Assembly: GCA_017592665.1 (NCBI GenBank)
Contig: JAGFNW010000022.1
Location: forward strand, 104,570 to 168,569
From: Streptosporangiaceae bacterium NEAU-GS5
GTDB taxonomy: Bacteria > Actinomycetota > Actinomycetes > Streptosporangiales > Streptosporangiaceae
Length of the DNA: 64,000 nt
Direction of reading: 5' to 3'
Made by a program: the position numbers and the translations under genes. Positions 10,595 through 18,629 of the stretch are shown piece after piece. The notes under the pieces are model-generated. The model did not search any database, was not told where the DNA came from, and worked only from the letters and a program-made list of their open reading frames with translations. Positions within the stretch are counted from its first letter, which is position 1, and the number at the start of each line of letters is the position of its first letter.

Positions 10595-11764
10595 TCAGCT
10601 CGTGGGTTCGGCCACAAGGCCGCCCGCCTTGATGAGCCCGATCTGGGTGGCGTGCACGCCGACGCCGGAGTCGTCGTAGGCGAACTGGCCGAGCAGGCCG
10701 TTGCGCCCGACTCCGCGAATGGCGTCGGCCAGGGCCTGGCCGCCGGCGCCGCCGGTCTTCTTGAGCGCTTCGAGCAGGATCTTGGCGCCGTCGTACGCCT
10801 TCGCACCGTGCAGTTCGGCCTCCTCGTTGTAGGCGGCCTTGTACGCGGCGGCGAACGCCTTGGTCGCGTCGTTGACGTCGTTGCCGAGGTACGGCGAGCT
10901 GACCACGCTGCCTTCGGCGTTGTCGGCGCCCGCGGTCGTCACGTAGACGGGCGTGCCCAGCGGGGCGCCTCCGGCGATCACGGCCTTGACGCCCAACTCC
11001 CGCGCCTGCTTGACGATCAGCCCGGATTCGACCTCTTCGGCGCCGATGAACAGCACCTCGGGGTCCTGCTGCCGGATGGCGGTGAGGTTGGCGCTGAAGT
11101 CCTTCTGGTCGGGCGTGACGACCTCGTCCGCCAGCGGCGTCACGTTGCGGGTCTGCAGGGAGGCCTTGAACGCGTCGTGTTCGCCCGTGCCGTACGTGCC
11201 GTTGTTGGAGATCATCGCGATCTTCTTGTAGCCCTTGGTGTCGACCAGGTACTTGGCGAGGGTCTCGTCGTACGTCACGCTCGTGGGCGCGTTGAGGAAC
11301 AGGAACGGGCTCTTGAGCGCGGCCAGCTTGGGTGACTGCCCCGAGGTGATGTTGGGGATCTTGGCGTCCTTGAGTATGGGGGCCATGGCGAGGGTGACGG
11401 CGCTCTCGGCGGTGCCGAGCATGGCGACGTAGCCCTCGCTGGCGATCTTCCTGGCCAGGTTGGTGCCGACGGTGGGGTCGCCCTGGTCGTCGAGGACGTC
11501 GAGCTGGATCGTGCGGCCGTTGATGCCGCCCGCCTTGTTGACCTCCTCGATGGCGAGTTTGACGCCCTTGGTCTCCCACTGGCCGAGCGAGCTGAGCTGC
11601 CCGCTCTGCGCGTTCACATTCGCGATCTTGATGGGGCCCGTGTCGCTCGCGCCGCCGCCGGTGTCCCCGGGCGCCGAGCAGGCGGCCAGGACGCCGAGGG
11701 CCAGGCAGGCCGCGGTCGCGGCCCAGACCCGGTGCGATCTTCGGTGCGGTTTGTGGGGGGACAT
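10595..11764 (-). CDS. livJ: Branched-chain-amino-acid-type ABC substrate-binding lipoprotein (LivJ/K family)
   Basis: Solute-binding lipoprotein, 389 aa. It has an Arg/His-rich n-region, a hydrophobic core and the lipobox LAAC at about residue 28, so it is exported and lipid-anchored. The type I periplasmic-binding fold is recognisable from IKIANVNAQSGQLSSLG, INGRTIQLDVLDDQGDPT and IAMISNNGTYGTGEHDAF. Many family members bind aromatic acids rather than amino acids. A 24-bp element at 11792-11815 is shared with the shikimate dehydrogenase promoter, which suggests quinate, shikimate or a related compound as ligand. That is an inference. Confidence 0.88.
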   Translation of the reverse strand: MSPHKPHRRSHRVWAATAACLALGVLAACSAPGDTGGGASDTGPIKIANVNAQSGQLSSLGQWETKGVKLAIEEVNKAGGINGRTIQLDVLDDQGDPTVGTNLARKIASEGYVAMLGTAESAVTLAMAPILKDAKIPNITSGQSPKLAALKSPFLFLNAPTSVTYDETLAKYLVDTKGYKKIAMISNNGTYGTGEHDAFKASLQTRNVTPLADEVVTPDQKDFSANLTAIRQQDPEVLFIGAEEVESGLIVKQARELGVKAVIAGGAPLGTPVYVTTAGADNAEGSVVSSPYLGNDVNDATKAFAAAYKAAYNEEAELHGAKAYDGAKILLEALKKTGGAGGQALADAIRGVGRNGLLGQFAYDDSGVGVHATQIGLIKAGGLVAEPTS

Positions 11765-11791
11765 GGATCACCTCTTGGGGGGCGGGTCCGT

Positions 11792-11815
11792 AATGTACGA
11801 ACAAGTACGTTAGTT
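11792..11815 (-). promoter_or_regulatory. Conserved operator-like element upstream of livJ
   Basis: Read on the minus strand, these 24 bases match 18592-18615 with one mismatch. The core is CGTACTTGTTCGTAC, a CGTAC direct repeat with a 10-bp period; GTAC is itself palindromic. A TATAAC hexamer (11813-11818) overlaps its upstream edge and may be the -10 element. It lies 28 bases before the livJ start. The divergently transcribed copy is next to a TetR gene, so TetR binding is the simplest reading. Confidence 0.65.
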
Positions 11816-11878
11816 ATATGCCGCTGCCTTACCCGTGGGAATCTCGAAAGCACAACGGTTGGCAGCGCCGCGCGGAGA

Positions 11879-13600
11879 TCAATCAGGGAAGATTCCGGCG
11901 TAGATGTCCTTGATGTTCCAGTGGCCGGGCGTCGGCACCGGTTCATTGACCATGGGCACGTCGACGACCGCCGGGCGGCGGTTGGCGACCGCCTTGCGGA
12001 GCGCGTCGCGGAGATCGGCGGCGGCGCCGACGCGATAACCGTCGGCCCCGCAGGCGCGGCCCAACGCGGCGAAGTCGGGGCTGTAGGCCCCACCATCCGG
12101 ATCTCGGAAGTCGCAGCCGTGACTGCGGCCGAAGCTCGCGGCCTGCAGGTCGGAGATCGTGCCGTGGGATCGGTTGTTCATCACGACGAAGACGACCGGC
12201 GCCCCCTGCTCGACCGCCAGCGGCACGGCGGGCAGCTGCGCGCTCATGCCGCCGTCGCCGACCAGCGCCACGACCGTGCGATCCGGGGCGGCGAGCTGGA
12301 CGCCGACCGCGGCCGCCGGGCCGAATCCCATCGTGGACGCGCCGCCGGGAGTGATGAAGCGCCCTTCCGGGGGTAGCGCGTAGCACTGGGCGACGCCGTT
12401 CTTGTTCCACCCGACGTCCGTCACCAGGACGGCATCAGGCGGGACGGCCGCGCGAAGGTCGGCGAGGATGCGCTCCGGCCGGAGCGGGAAGGCCGCGCTC
12501 CGCCCGCGCTCCCGGCTCGCCGCGAACAGGTCCGTCCGCGCTTCGCGGATCCGTTCGCGCAGCTCGAGCCGGTGCGCGGGCGGACGCGTCCGGACCGCTC
12601 CGGCGATCGCCGACAACGCCGCCGTGACGTCGGCGACCGCGCCGATCTCGGCCGGGTAGTTGCGCCCGATTTCGGCGGGGTCGATGTCGATCTGGATGAG
12701 CCGCCCGGGCGGGACCGCCCACGTGTGGCGCGGGTCCCATGAGCTGGCGTCCGTCTCGGCGAACCGGGTCGCCAAGGCGAGCACGACGTCGGCCTCGCGC
12801 GCGTACGCATTGGTCAGCTCAAGGCCCCAGAAACCGGTCATTCCGAGGACGAGCGGGTGCTCGTCCGGAATCACGCCCTTCGCCATGAGCGAGTGGGCGA
12901 GCGGGATGTCGAGATGCTCGATGATCGACAGCAGCGCCGCGTGCCCGTCGGGATCCCGGGCGCCGCCGCCGAGATAGACCAGCGGCCGCTCCGCTTTGGC
13001 GAGCACATCGGCGATCCGTTCGGCGACGGCGGCCGGCAGGTCGGGCGGTGCCGGGGACGCCGGACGATGGACGGCCGGCTCGACCTCGCGGGAGAACAGG
13101 TCCATCGGCACGTTGACCAGCACCGCGCCCGGCCGTCCCGAGGTCGCCGTCCAGAACGCGCGCTCCACGGCATGGACGAGGTCGCCGGCCCGGTGCAGCC
13201 GCCAGGCCCGCTTGACGAACGGCCGGTAGATCGCGGCCTGGTCGGCGTCGGCGTGCAGGTTGATCTCCTGATGCGGATGGCGGCCGTGATAGTACGAGGG
13301 CACGTCCCCCGCGATCACCACCAACGGCACGGAGTCCAGGGCCGCCGTCATCACCCCCGTGACCGCATTGGTCATTCCAGGCCCGACGTGGACCAGCACC
13401 ACGCCCGGCTTGCCCGACACTCGCGCGTAGCCATCGGCGGCGTGCGCGGCGGCCTGCTCATGGCGGGCGATCACGAACCGGATCGGGCTGTCGGCCAGCG
13501 CGTCGAGCACGGCGATGGTGGTGTGGCCGCAGGTGCCGAAGACATGGTCGACGCCCAGCGCCTCCAATTGGGCCACCAGGGCCTGGGCCGCGGTCGTCAT
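11879..13600 (-). CDS. Thiamine-pyrophosphate-dependent enzyme (acetolactate synthase/benzoylformate decarboxylase superfamily)
   Basis: TPP enzyme, 573 aa from the ATG at 13598-13600. The catalytic glutamate is in RHEQAAAHAADGYARVSG near residue 50, which with VHVGPGMTNAVTG defines the pyrimidine-binding domain. The central domain has LVYLGGGARDPDG. The pyrophosphate-binding motif is VALVGDGGMSAQLPAV, ending in NN near residue 470. No flavin-specific signature was recognised, so a decarboxylase or carboligase of a 2-oxo acid is as likely as acetolactate synthase. It overlaps the upstream aldehyde dehydrogenase by four bases. A decarboxylase followed by an aldehyde dehydrogenase would convert a 2-oxo acid to a shortened carboxylic acid. 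Confidence 0.85.
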   Translation of the reverse strand: MTTAAQALVAQLEALGVDHVFGTCGHTTIAVLDALADSPIRFVIARHEQAAAHAADGYARVSGKPGVVLVHVGPGMTNAVTGVMTAALDSVPLVVIAGDVPSYYHGRHPHQEINLHADADQAAIYRPFVKRAWRLHRAGDLVHAVERAFWTATSGRPGAVLVNVPMDLFSREVEPAVHRPASPAPPDLPAAVAERIADVLAKAERPLVYLGGGARDPDGHAALLSIIEHLDIPLAHSLMAKGVIPDEHPLVLGMTGFWGLELTNAYAREADVVLALATRFAETDASSWDPRHTWAVPPGRLIQIDIDPAEIGRNYPAEIGAVADVTAALSAIAGAVRTRPPAHRLELRERIREARTDLFAASRERGRSAAFPLRPERILADLRAAVPPDAVLVTDVGWNKNGVAQCYALPPEGRFITPGGASTMGFGPAAAVGVQLAAPDRTVVALVGDGGMSAQLPAVPLAVEQGAPVVFVVMNNRSHGTISDLQAASFGRSHGCDFRDPDGGAYSPDFAALGRACGADGYRVGAAADLRDALRKAVANRRPAVVDVPMVNEPVPTPGHWNIKDIYAGIFPD

Positions 13601-15045
13601 GCGTCGCTCCACAGCGACAGCCCTCGCAGCACGAGGGTCTTGACGACGGTGAAGTCCTCGATCATCCAGCGCGGCGACTCCCGGCCCATGCCCGAGTCCT
13701 TGACCCCGCCGAACGGCACGTGATCCAGCCGGAAGTTGGAGGACCCGTTGATCACCAGACCGCCCACCTCCAGCTCTCGCCAGGCGGTGACGATCCGCCC
13801 GATGTCCTGAGTGAACAGCCCGGCCTGCAGGCCGTAGCGGCTCTGATTGCACACCTGCAGCACCTCGCCGAAGTCGTCGTACGGCAGGACCGCGACAAGC
13901 GCGCCGAACACTTCCTCACGGACGAGGGTGGCATGGGACGGCGGATCGGCGACGACCGTGGGCATCGCGACGGCCCCGGTTCTGCTGCCGCCGGTGGTGA
14001 CCGATGCGCCCTGGTCCCGCGCCTCGGCGGTCCACTGGACCACGCGCTCGGCGGCGACCTCGTCGACCATCGAGCCGACATCGGTGAGCGGGTCGAGCGG
14101 ATCGCCGACGACCAGCGCCTTCGCCTGGCCCGTCAGCTCCGCCACGAACTCCTCGAACCGGCCGCGCTGTACGTAGACCCGCTGCACGGAGATGCAACTC
14201 TGCCCCGAATTGCTGTATCCCGTGCGGGCGCAGATCCGGGCCGCCTCCTCGATGTCGGCGTCCTCACAGACGATGGTGGCCGCGTTGCCGCCCAGCTCCA
14301 GCACCAGGCGCTTCGGCCCGGCCGCCCGGGCGACGGCCGCTCCTGACGCCGCGCTGCCGGTGAAGCTGATCACCGACACCTCGGGCGCCGCGCACAACGC
14401 CGCACCGACACGGCCGTCTCCGTGCAGCACCTGCACGGCCTCGGCCGGCATGCCGGCCTCCAGCAGCACGTCGACCAGCAGCGCCGACACGGCCGGAGCC
14501 TGCGGCGGCGGCTTGACCAGCGTGGTGTTGCCGGCCGCGAAAGAGGCGCCCAGCTTGTGGGCCAGCAGGTTGGCCGGCGCGTTGAACGGCGTGATCGCGA
14601 GGGCGACCCCGGCCGGGGCCCGGTGGCACAGCGCCACGGTCCCGATCCCCCGCTCCCACCCCTCGGTGGGCAGCACCTCACCGCCGAGCCGGCGCGCCTC
14701 CGCGGCGCAGACGGCGAGCGTGTCGGCGACGCGGAGCATCTCCCCCTGGCCGTCCTTCATGGGTTTGCCCAGCTCCAGTGCGAGCAGCCGGGTGAACTCG
14801 GCAGCACGGTCAAGGACTGCGGCCGCGGCCTTCTCCAGGACCGCGGCGCGGGCGGCCGGCGTGGTCCGGGCGACCTGCCGGGCTGCTCGGCGCGCGTAGG
14901 ACAGGGCCGCCGCGACGTCCTCCGCCTGCGCGACGCGGGCCCGGCTCACGGGGCGGCCGAGGTAAGGACCGACGCGCTCGGCCGCGGGGCCGTCGGTCAT
15001 CCATTCGCCGGCGATCAGGCAACCGGCCTGGTTGATGGCGATCAA
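13597..15045 (-). CDS. Aldehyde dehydrogenase family protein
   Basis: NAD(P)-dependent aldehyde dehydrogenase, 482 aa, full length. The motifs are in order: ITPFNAPANLLAHKLG (cofactor region), FTGSAASGAAVARAAG, the general-base glutamate in LVLELGGNAA, the catalytic cysteine in NSGQSCISVQRVYVQ, and EVFGALVAVLPYDDF with a C-terminal PFGGVKDSGMG. The sequence resembles the phosphonoacetaldehyde/succinate-semialdehyde branch, but the substrate is not determined. It is first in a coupled pair with the TPP enzyme and divergent from the IclR gene. The GGTCC/GGACC palindrome in the shared promoter (15076-15101) suggests IclR control. Confidence 0.87.
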   Translation of the reverse strand: MIAINQAGCLIAGEWMTDGPAAERVGPYLGRPVSRARVAQAEDVAAALSYARRAARQVARTTPAARAAVLEKAAAAVLDRAAEFTRLLALELGKPMKDGQGEMLRVADTLAVCAAEARRLGGEVLPTEGWERGIGTVALCHRAPAGVALAITPFNAPANLLAHKLGASFAAGNTTLVKPPPQAPAVSALLVDVLLEAGMPAEAVQVLHGDGRVGAALCAAPEVSVISFTGSAASGAAVARAAGPKRLVLELGGNAATIVCEDADIEEAARICARTGYSNSGQSCISVQRVYVQRGRFEEFVAELTGQAKALVVGDPLDPLTDVGSMVDEVAAERVVQWTAEARDQGASVTTGGSRTGAVAMPTVVADPPSHATLVREEVFGALVAVLPYDDFGEVLQVCNQSRYGLQAGLFTQDIGRIVTAWRELEVGGLVINGSSNFRLDHVPFGGVKDSGMGRESPRWMIEDFTVVKTLVLRGLSLWSDA

Positions 15046-15075
15046 GAGGCGATCCTTCCATCAGGTCTGCTTTGT

Positions 15076-15101
15076 GGTCCACCTAGTGGTCCTTATGGAC
15101 C
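15076..15101. promoter_or_regulatory. Palindromic operator candidate between aldehyde dehydrogenase and IclR genes
   Basis: GGTCC-TTAT-GGACC (15088-15101) is a perfect 5-4-5 inverted repeat. A further GGTCC copy at 15076-15080 lies 12 bases upstream in direct orientation. The cluster lies in the 129-bp intergenic space of two divergent genes, one of which encodes an IclR regulator. IclR proteins usually bind short palindromes in such positions and repress their own gene. Confidence 0.5.
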
Positions 15102-15174
15102 GTGGTGTGGACGTGGTGTTAACGTACGGGGGCCTGCCGGTTCTGGCAACACCCGGTTCGGGCGAGGAGTGTCT

Positions 15175-15960
15175 GTGGCTGCATCCGAATCCGGCGAGCC
15201 CGGCGGTGTCCGCAGCGTGCATCGCGCGTTCGACATCCTTTCGCTGCTCACGCCCGAGCGGCCGGCCGTGACGATCCGCGACGTGGTCGAGGCGACGGGC
15301 CTGGCCAAGACCACGGCGATCCGCCTGCTGCACACGCTCGAGGAGATGGGCCTGCTGTGGGCCACGGCCAAGGGCTATTCGGCCGGGCCGGCTCTGTGGA
15401 GGTGGGCCCACCTGGCGCGCCGGGCGTGGGAGCTGCCGCCGGAGACCCGGGAGTTGATGCGCGACCTGGCGGCGCGGCAGCGGGAGACGGTCAACCTCTA
15501 CCTGCCCCGCGACATCTTCCGGGTGTGCGTGGCCCAGCAGGAGAGCCCGCAGCCGCTGCGGCACGTCGTCCAGATCGGTGACGAGCTCCCCATGTGGGGC
15601 GGCGCGTCGTCCAAGGTCCTGCTGCGGGATGCGTCCGACGCGCTGCTCGTCCGGATCGCCCGCACCTCACCGTACGGCGAGGCGCATGCCGCGACCATGC
15701 GGGAGTGGATCGCGCAGGCGGCGCACGACGGATTCGCGGTCAGCCACGGCGAGCGCGAGCCCGGGCTGTCCGCGGTCGCGGCTCCCATCACAGCTCCCAG
15801 CACAGCGGCCGCCGGGGCCGGCGGAACGGTGATCGCGGCCCTGACCCTGAGTGGGCCGACCCTGCGCTTCGGCGCCGACCGCGTCCAGGAGTTCGCCGCC
15901 GACCTCCGCCAGGTCGCCGGACGCATGTCGGAGCGCGGGTTCGAGCACCCGCTCGCCTGA
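15175..15960 (+). CDS. IclR-family transcriptional regulator
   Basis: Regulator of 261 aa. The N-terminal winged helix-turn-helix is visible in VRSVHRAFDILSLLTPERPA and TIRDVVEATGLAKTTAIRLL, and the C-terminal effector domain in SAVAAPITAPSTAAAGAGG, after a shortened linker. The start was set to the GTG at 15175, which has GAGGAG five bases upstream; another GTG six bases earlier overlaps that ribosome-binding site. The open frame extends far upstream but that part is antisense to the aldehyde dehydrogenase. The CoA-transferase gene begins 28 bases after its stop, so the regulator may be first in that operon. Confidence 0.85.
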   Translation: MAASESGEPGGVRSVHRAFDILSLLTPERPAVTIRDVVEATGLAKTTAIRLLHTLEEMGLLWATAKGYSAGPALWRWAHLARRAWELPPETRELMRDLAARQRETVNLYLPRDIFRVCVAQQESPQPLRHVVQIGDELPMWGGASSKVLLRDASDALLVRIARTSPYGEAHAATMREWIAQAAHDGFAVSHGEREPGLSAVAAPITAPSTAAAGAGGTVIAALTLSGPTLRFGADRVQEFAADLRQVAGRMSERGFEHPLA

Positions 15961-15988
15961 TTCGAACGCCCTCTGATCTGGAGTGCCC

Positions 15989-17149
15989 ATGGAGGAGCTT
16001 CCCCTGTCGGGGATCAGGGTCGTCGACCTGACGAACGTCCTGGCCGGCCCCTACTGCGCCTACCAACTCGGCCTGTTCGGCGCCGAGGTGGTCAAGGTGG
16101 AACGACCGGGACGCGGCGACCTGGCCCGCCGCCTCGGCGCCGATCCGGAGCTCAACGCGGCCGGCCTGGGCGCGTCGTTCCTCGCGCAGAACGCCGGGAA
16201 GAAGTCCGTCGAACTCGACCTGAAGGACCCGGCCGACCGGCCGGCCTTCGAGCAGCTCGTCAAGGGCGCCGACGTGCTGCTGGAGAACTTCCGGGCCGGG
16301 GTGCTGGCCCGGATCGGCTACGGCTGGGATCGGTTGCGCGAGCTGAATCCACGGCTCGTCTATTGCGCCATCTCCGGATTCGGGCAGACGGGGCCCATGA
16401 GCGCCGCTCCGGCGTACGACCAGATCATCCAAGGGCTCTCCGGGATGATGAGCATCACCGGCACCAAGGACACGGCCCCGCTGCGGGTCGGGTTCCCGGT
16501 CTGCGACACCGTGGGCGGGCTGGTCGCGGCGGTGGCGATCACCGCGGCGCTCGCCGGGCGCGGCCGCACCGGCCGTGGCTGCTTCCTGGACCTGTCGATG
16601 CTGGAGGCGTCGATGTCGGCCATGGGCTGGCCCGTCTCCAACTACCTCGTCGCCGGCGTGGAGCCGGAGGCGATGGGCGACCAGAACGCCACGGCGGCAC
16701 CCTCGGGCGTCTTCGAGGCCTCAGACGGTCCCGTGAACATCGCGGCCAACCGCCAGAAGCAGTTCGAGGCCCTGTGCGCCGTGCTGGCGCGGCCCGACCT
16801 CGTCCAGGATCCCCGCTTCGCCGACCGTGAGGCGCGAAAACGCCACCGTGACGCGCTCAACGAGGAGCTCAACCGGGTGTTGCGCACCCGGACCGCGTAC
16901 GAATGGGAGGGGTTGCTCTCCCGAGCGGGGGTGCCGGCCGCCCGGATCCTCACGGTGCCGCAGGCGCTGGCGCTGGATCAGCTCCGCCACCGAGGGTTCG
17001 TCACCCGCCTCGACTTCCCCGACGGGTCCGGCCGCGAGCTCGGCGTCGTGGGCAACGGCGTGCGGATCGACGGCAGGCCGCTGCGCCCGGCGTCGCCGCC
17101 GCCGCTCTTGGGGCAGCACAACGACGACCATTTGCTGGAGGACGTGTGA
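15989..17149 (+). CDS. CaiB/BaiF-type (family III) CoA-transferase
   Basis: Family III CoA-transferase, 386 aa, which moves CoA between carboxylic acids. The N-terminal LSGIRVVDLTNVLAGPYCAY and GAEVVKVERPGRGD are family signatures; ENFRAGVLARIGYGWD and YCAISGFGQTGPM follow. The expected catalytic aspartate is in PVCDTVGG (Asp173). The ATG at 15989 was chosen over a GTG six bases earlier because TGGAG lies five bases before it. Its stop overlaps the GTG of the citryl-CoA-lyase-like gene by four bases, so the two are probably co-translated and act in one CoA-ester pathway. Confidence 0.88.
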   Translation: MEELPLSGIRVVDLTNVLAGPYCAYQLGLFGAEVVKVERPGRGDLARRLGADPELNAAGLGASFLAQNAGKKSVELDLKDPADRPAFEQLVKGADVLLENFRAGVLARIGYGWDRLRELNPRLVYCAISGFGQTGPMSAAPAYDQIIQGLSGMMSITGTKDTAPLRVGFPVCDTVGGLVAAVAITAALAGRGRTGRGCFLDLSMLEASMSAMGWPVSNYLVAGVEPEAMGDQNATAAPSGVFEASDGPVNIAANRQKQFEALCAVLARPDLVQDPRFADREARKRHRDALNEELNRVLRTRTAYEWEGLLSRAGVPAARILTVPQALALDQLRHRGFVTRLDFPDGSGRELGVVGNGVRIDGRPLRPASPPPLLGQHNDDHLLEDV

Positions 17150-17880
17150 ACGAGGTCGCCGACTGGTGGGCGACCGGCGTGTCCCGGATCGCACCCGACG
17201 TCATCGAGCTGCGCGGCCATCCCGTCCAGGAGCTGATCGGGCGGATCGGCTTCGCCGAAGTGCTCTGGCTGATGGTGCGCGGAGAGCTGCCCTCGCCGCG
17301 AAGGGCGGCGCTCCTGGAGGCGGCGCTGGTGGCCGCGGTCGACCATGGTCCGCACGCGCCCTCGATCGCGGTGGCGCGCATGGCGGCGACCTGCGGTGTC
17401 GGACTGAACAACGCCATCGCGTCCGGGGTCAACGTGCTCGGCGACTCCCACGGCGGGGCCGGCCAGCAGTGCGTGGAGCTGCTCGACGACGTCATAGGCC
17501 TGGGCGTGGACCAGGCGCTGGCCGCCTGGCGGACCAGGAGCCGCTATCTGCCTGGATTCGGGCACCGCCTCCACACCCGCGATCCGCGCCGGGATCCGCT
17601 GCTCGCCCTGGTCGAGGCGGCGGTGGCCGACGGCGTCGTGCCGGGCCTGCACCTCGCCGCCGCACACGAGGTGGAAGCGGCCATCGCGCCCGTCCCGATG
17701 AACATCGACGGCGTGACCGCGGTCGTCTACGCCGAGCTCGGCTTTGCGGCGCCGCTGGCGAGGGGGTTGTTCGTGCTGAGCAGGAGCGTGGGCATTCTCG
17801 CGCACGCCTGGGAGGAGACTCAGCAGGGGCGCAGGAACAAGGGCCCCATGCCCCCCACGATCATGCCGACCCAGCTGTAG
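17146..17880 (+). CDS. Citryl-CoA lyase-like protein (citrate synthase superfamily)
   Basis: Short citrate-synthase-fold protein, 244 aa, about half the length of citrate synthase. It keeps DVIELRGHPVQELIGRIGF at the N-terminus, LGDSHGGAGQQC (active-site histidine region), LPGFGHRLHTRDPR and PVPMNIDGVTAVVYAELGF. Small members of this type are annotated as citryl-CoA lyase and cleave acyl-CoA adducts to acetyl-CoA and an oxo acid. The coupled CoA-transferase would supply the CoA ester. The real substrate might be citryl-CoA, citramalyl-CoA or another 3-hydroxyacyl-CoA. Its 3' end overlaps the convergent TetR gene by 20 bases. Confidence 0.75.
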   Translation: MNEVADWWATGVSRIAPDVIELRGHPVQELIGRIGFAEVLWLMVRGELPSPRRAALLEAALVAAVDHGPHAPSIAVARMAATCGVGLNNAIASGVNVLGDSHGGAGQQCVELLDDVIGLGVDQALAAWRTRSRYLPGFGHRLHTRDPRRDPLLALVEAAVADGVVPGLHLAAAHEVEAAIAPVPMNIDGVTAVVYAELGFAAPLARGLFVLSRSVGILAHAWEETQQGRRNKGPMPPTIMPTQL

Positions 17881-18541
17881 GCCCTGCCGCGCCTGCGGGA
17901 GCCGTGCCCGTCAGGTAGGCCACCACCATGTCGCCGACCATGCGGCGGAGCCGGGCGCGATGCTCGGGCGCGGCCATGTCGCGCCCGAACAGCGCCTCGA
18001 AGGTGTGCTGGTTGGCGACGCGGAAGAAGCAGAACGCGCTGATCATCATGTGGATGTCGATCGGATCGGCCTCGACCGTGAAGTCGCCGCTCGCGCGGCC
18101 CGCGGCGAGGATGCGCGAGATGACGCCGAGCACTGGGCCGCCGAGGTTGGCCAGCATGTCGGACTTGCGGATGTGCTCGGCCTGGTGGATGTTCTCGATG
18201 CTGACGAGCTTGATGAAGTCGCGATGCGCGTCGTGATGGTCGAAGGTCAGCTCCGCGAGCGTGCGGATGGCCTGGACCGGCGCCAGGTGCTCGACGTCGA
18301 GCGCCCGCTCGACCGACCTGACCTCGGAATAGGCTTTCTCGAGCACGGCGATGTAGAGCTGCTCCTTGCCGGAGAAGTAGTAGTAGATCATCCGCTTGGT
18401 CGTGCGCGTGAGCGCGGCGATCTCGTCGACCCTGGCACCCGCATACCCCTTGCGGGCGAACTCCCGCTGGGCGACCTCGAGGATCTCGGCCTTGGTGCGG
18501 TCGGCGTCGCGCTGGCGCTCCACTGACGCGGGGATGGTCAT
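17861..18541 (-). CDS. TetR/AcrR-family transcriptional regulator
   Basis: Repressor-type regulator, 226 aa. The N-terminal DNA-binding domain reads KAEILEVAQREFARKGYAGA then VDEIAALTRTTKRMIYYYFS, a full TetR helix-turn-helix. The C-terminal domain is a helical ligand-binding/dimerisation domain of normal length. It is divergent from the shikimate dehydrogenase gene, with the 24-bp element at 18592-18615 in the 88-bp gap. Because the same element precedes livJ, this protein is the best candidate regulator of both the degradation genes and the transporter. The effector may be a pathway intermediate. Confidence 0.87.
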   Translation of the reverse strand: MTIPASVERQRDADRTKAEILEVAQREFARKGYAGARVDEIAALTRTTKRMIYYYFSGKEQLYIAVLEKAYSEVRSVERALDVEHLAPVQAIRTLAELTFDHHDAHRDFIKLVSIENIHQAEHIRKSDMLANLGGPVLGVISRILAAGRASGDFTVEADPIDIHMMISAFCFFRVANQHTFEALFGRDMAAPEHRARLRRMVGDMVVAYLTGTAPAGAAGPTAGSA

Positions 18542-18591
18542 GCCTCATCCTAAGGTTCTGCGCCTTCCCCTTGGAGGTCTGGCGGTCTATA

Positions 18592-18615
18592 AACTAACGT
18601 ACTAGTTCGTACATT
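18592..18615 (+). promoter_or_regulatory. Conserved operator-like element upstream of shikimate dehydrogenase
   Basis: 24 bases matching the element upstream of livJ (11792-11815, opposite strand) with one mismatch. The core CGTACTAGTTCGTAC (18598-18612) holds two CGTAC units one helical turn apart. TATAAA at 18588-18593 overlaps its left edge, so the element starts at or just past a possible -10 box. It ends 14 bases before the chosen ATG of the dehydrogenase and 51 bases upstream of the TetR start. Confidence 0.7.
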
Positions 18616-18629
18616 CACGGGGAGACGTG

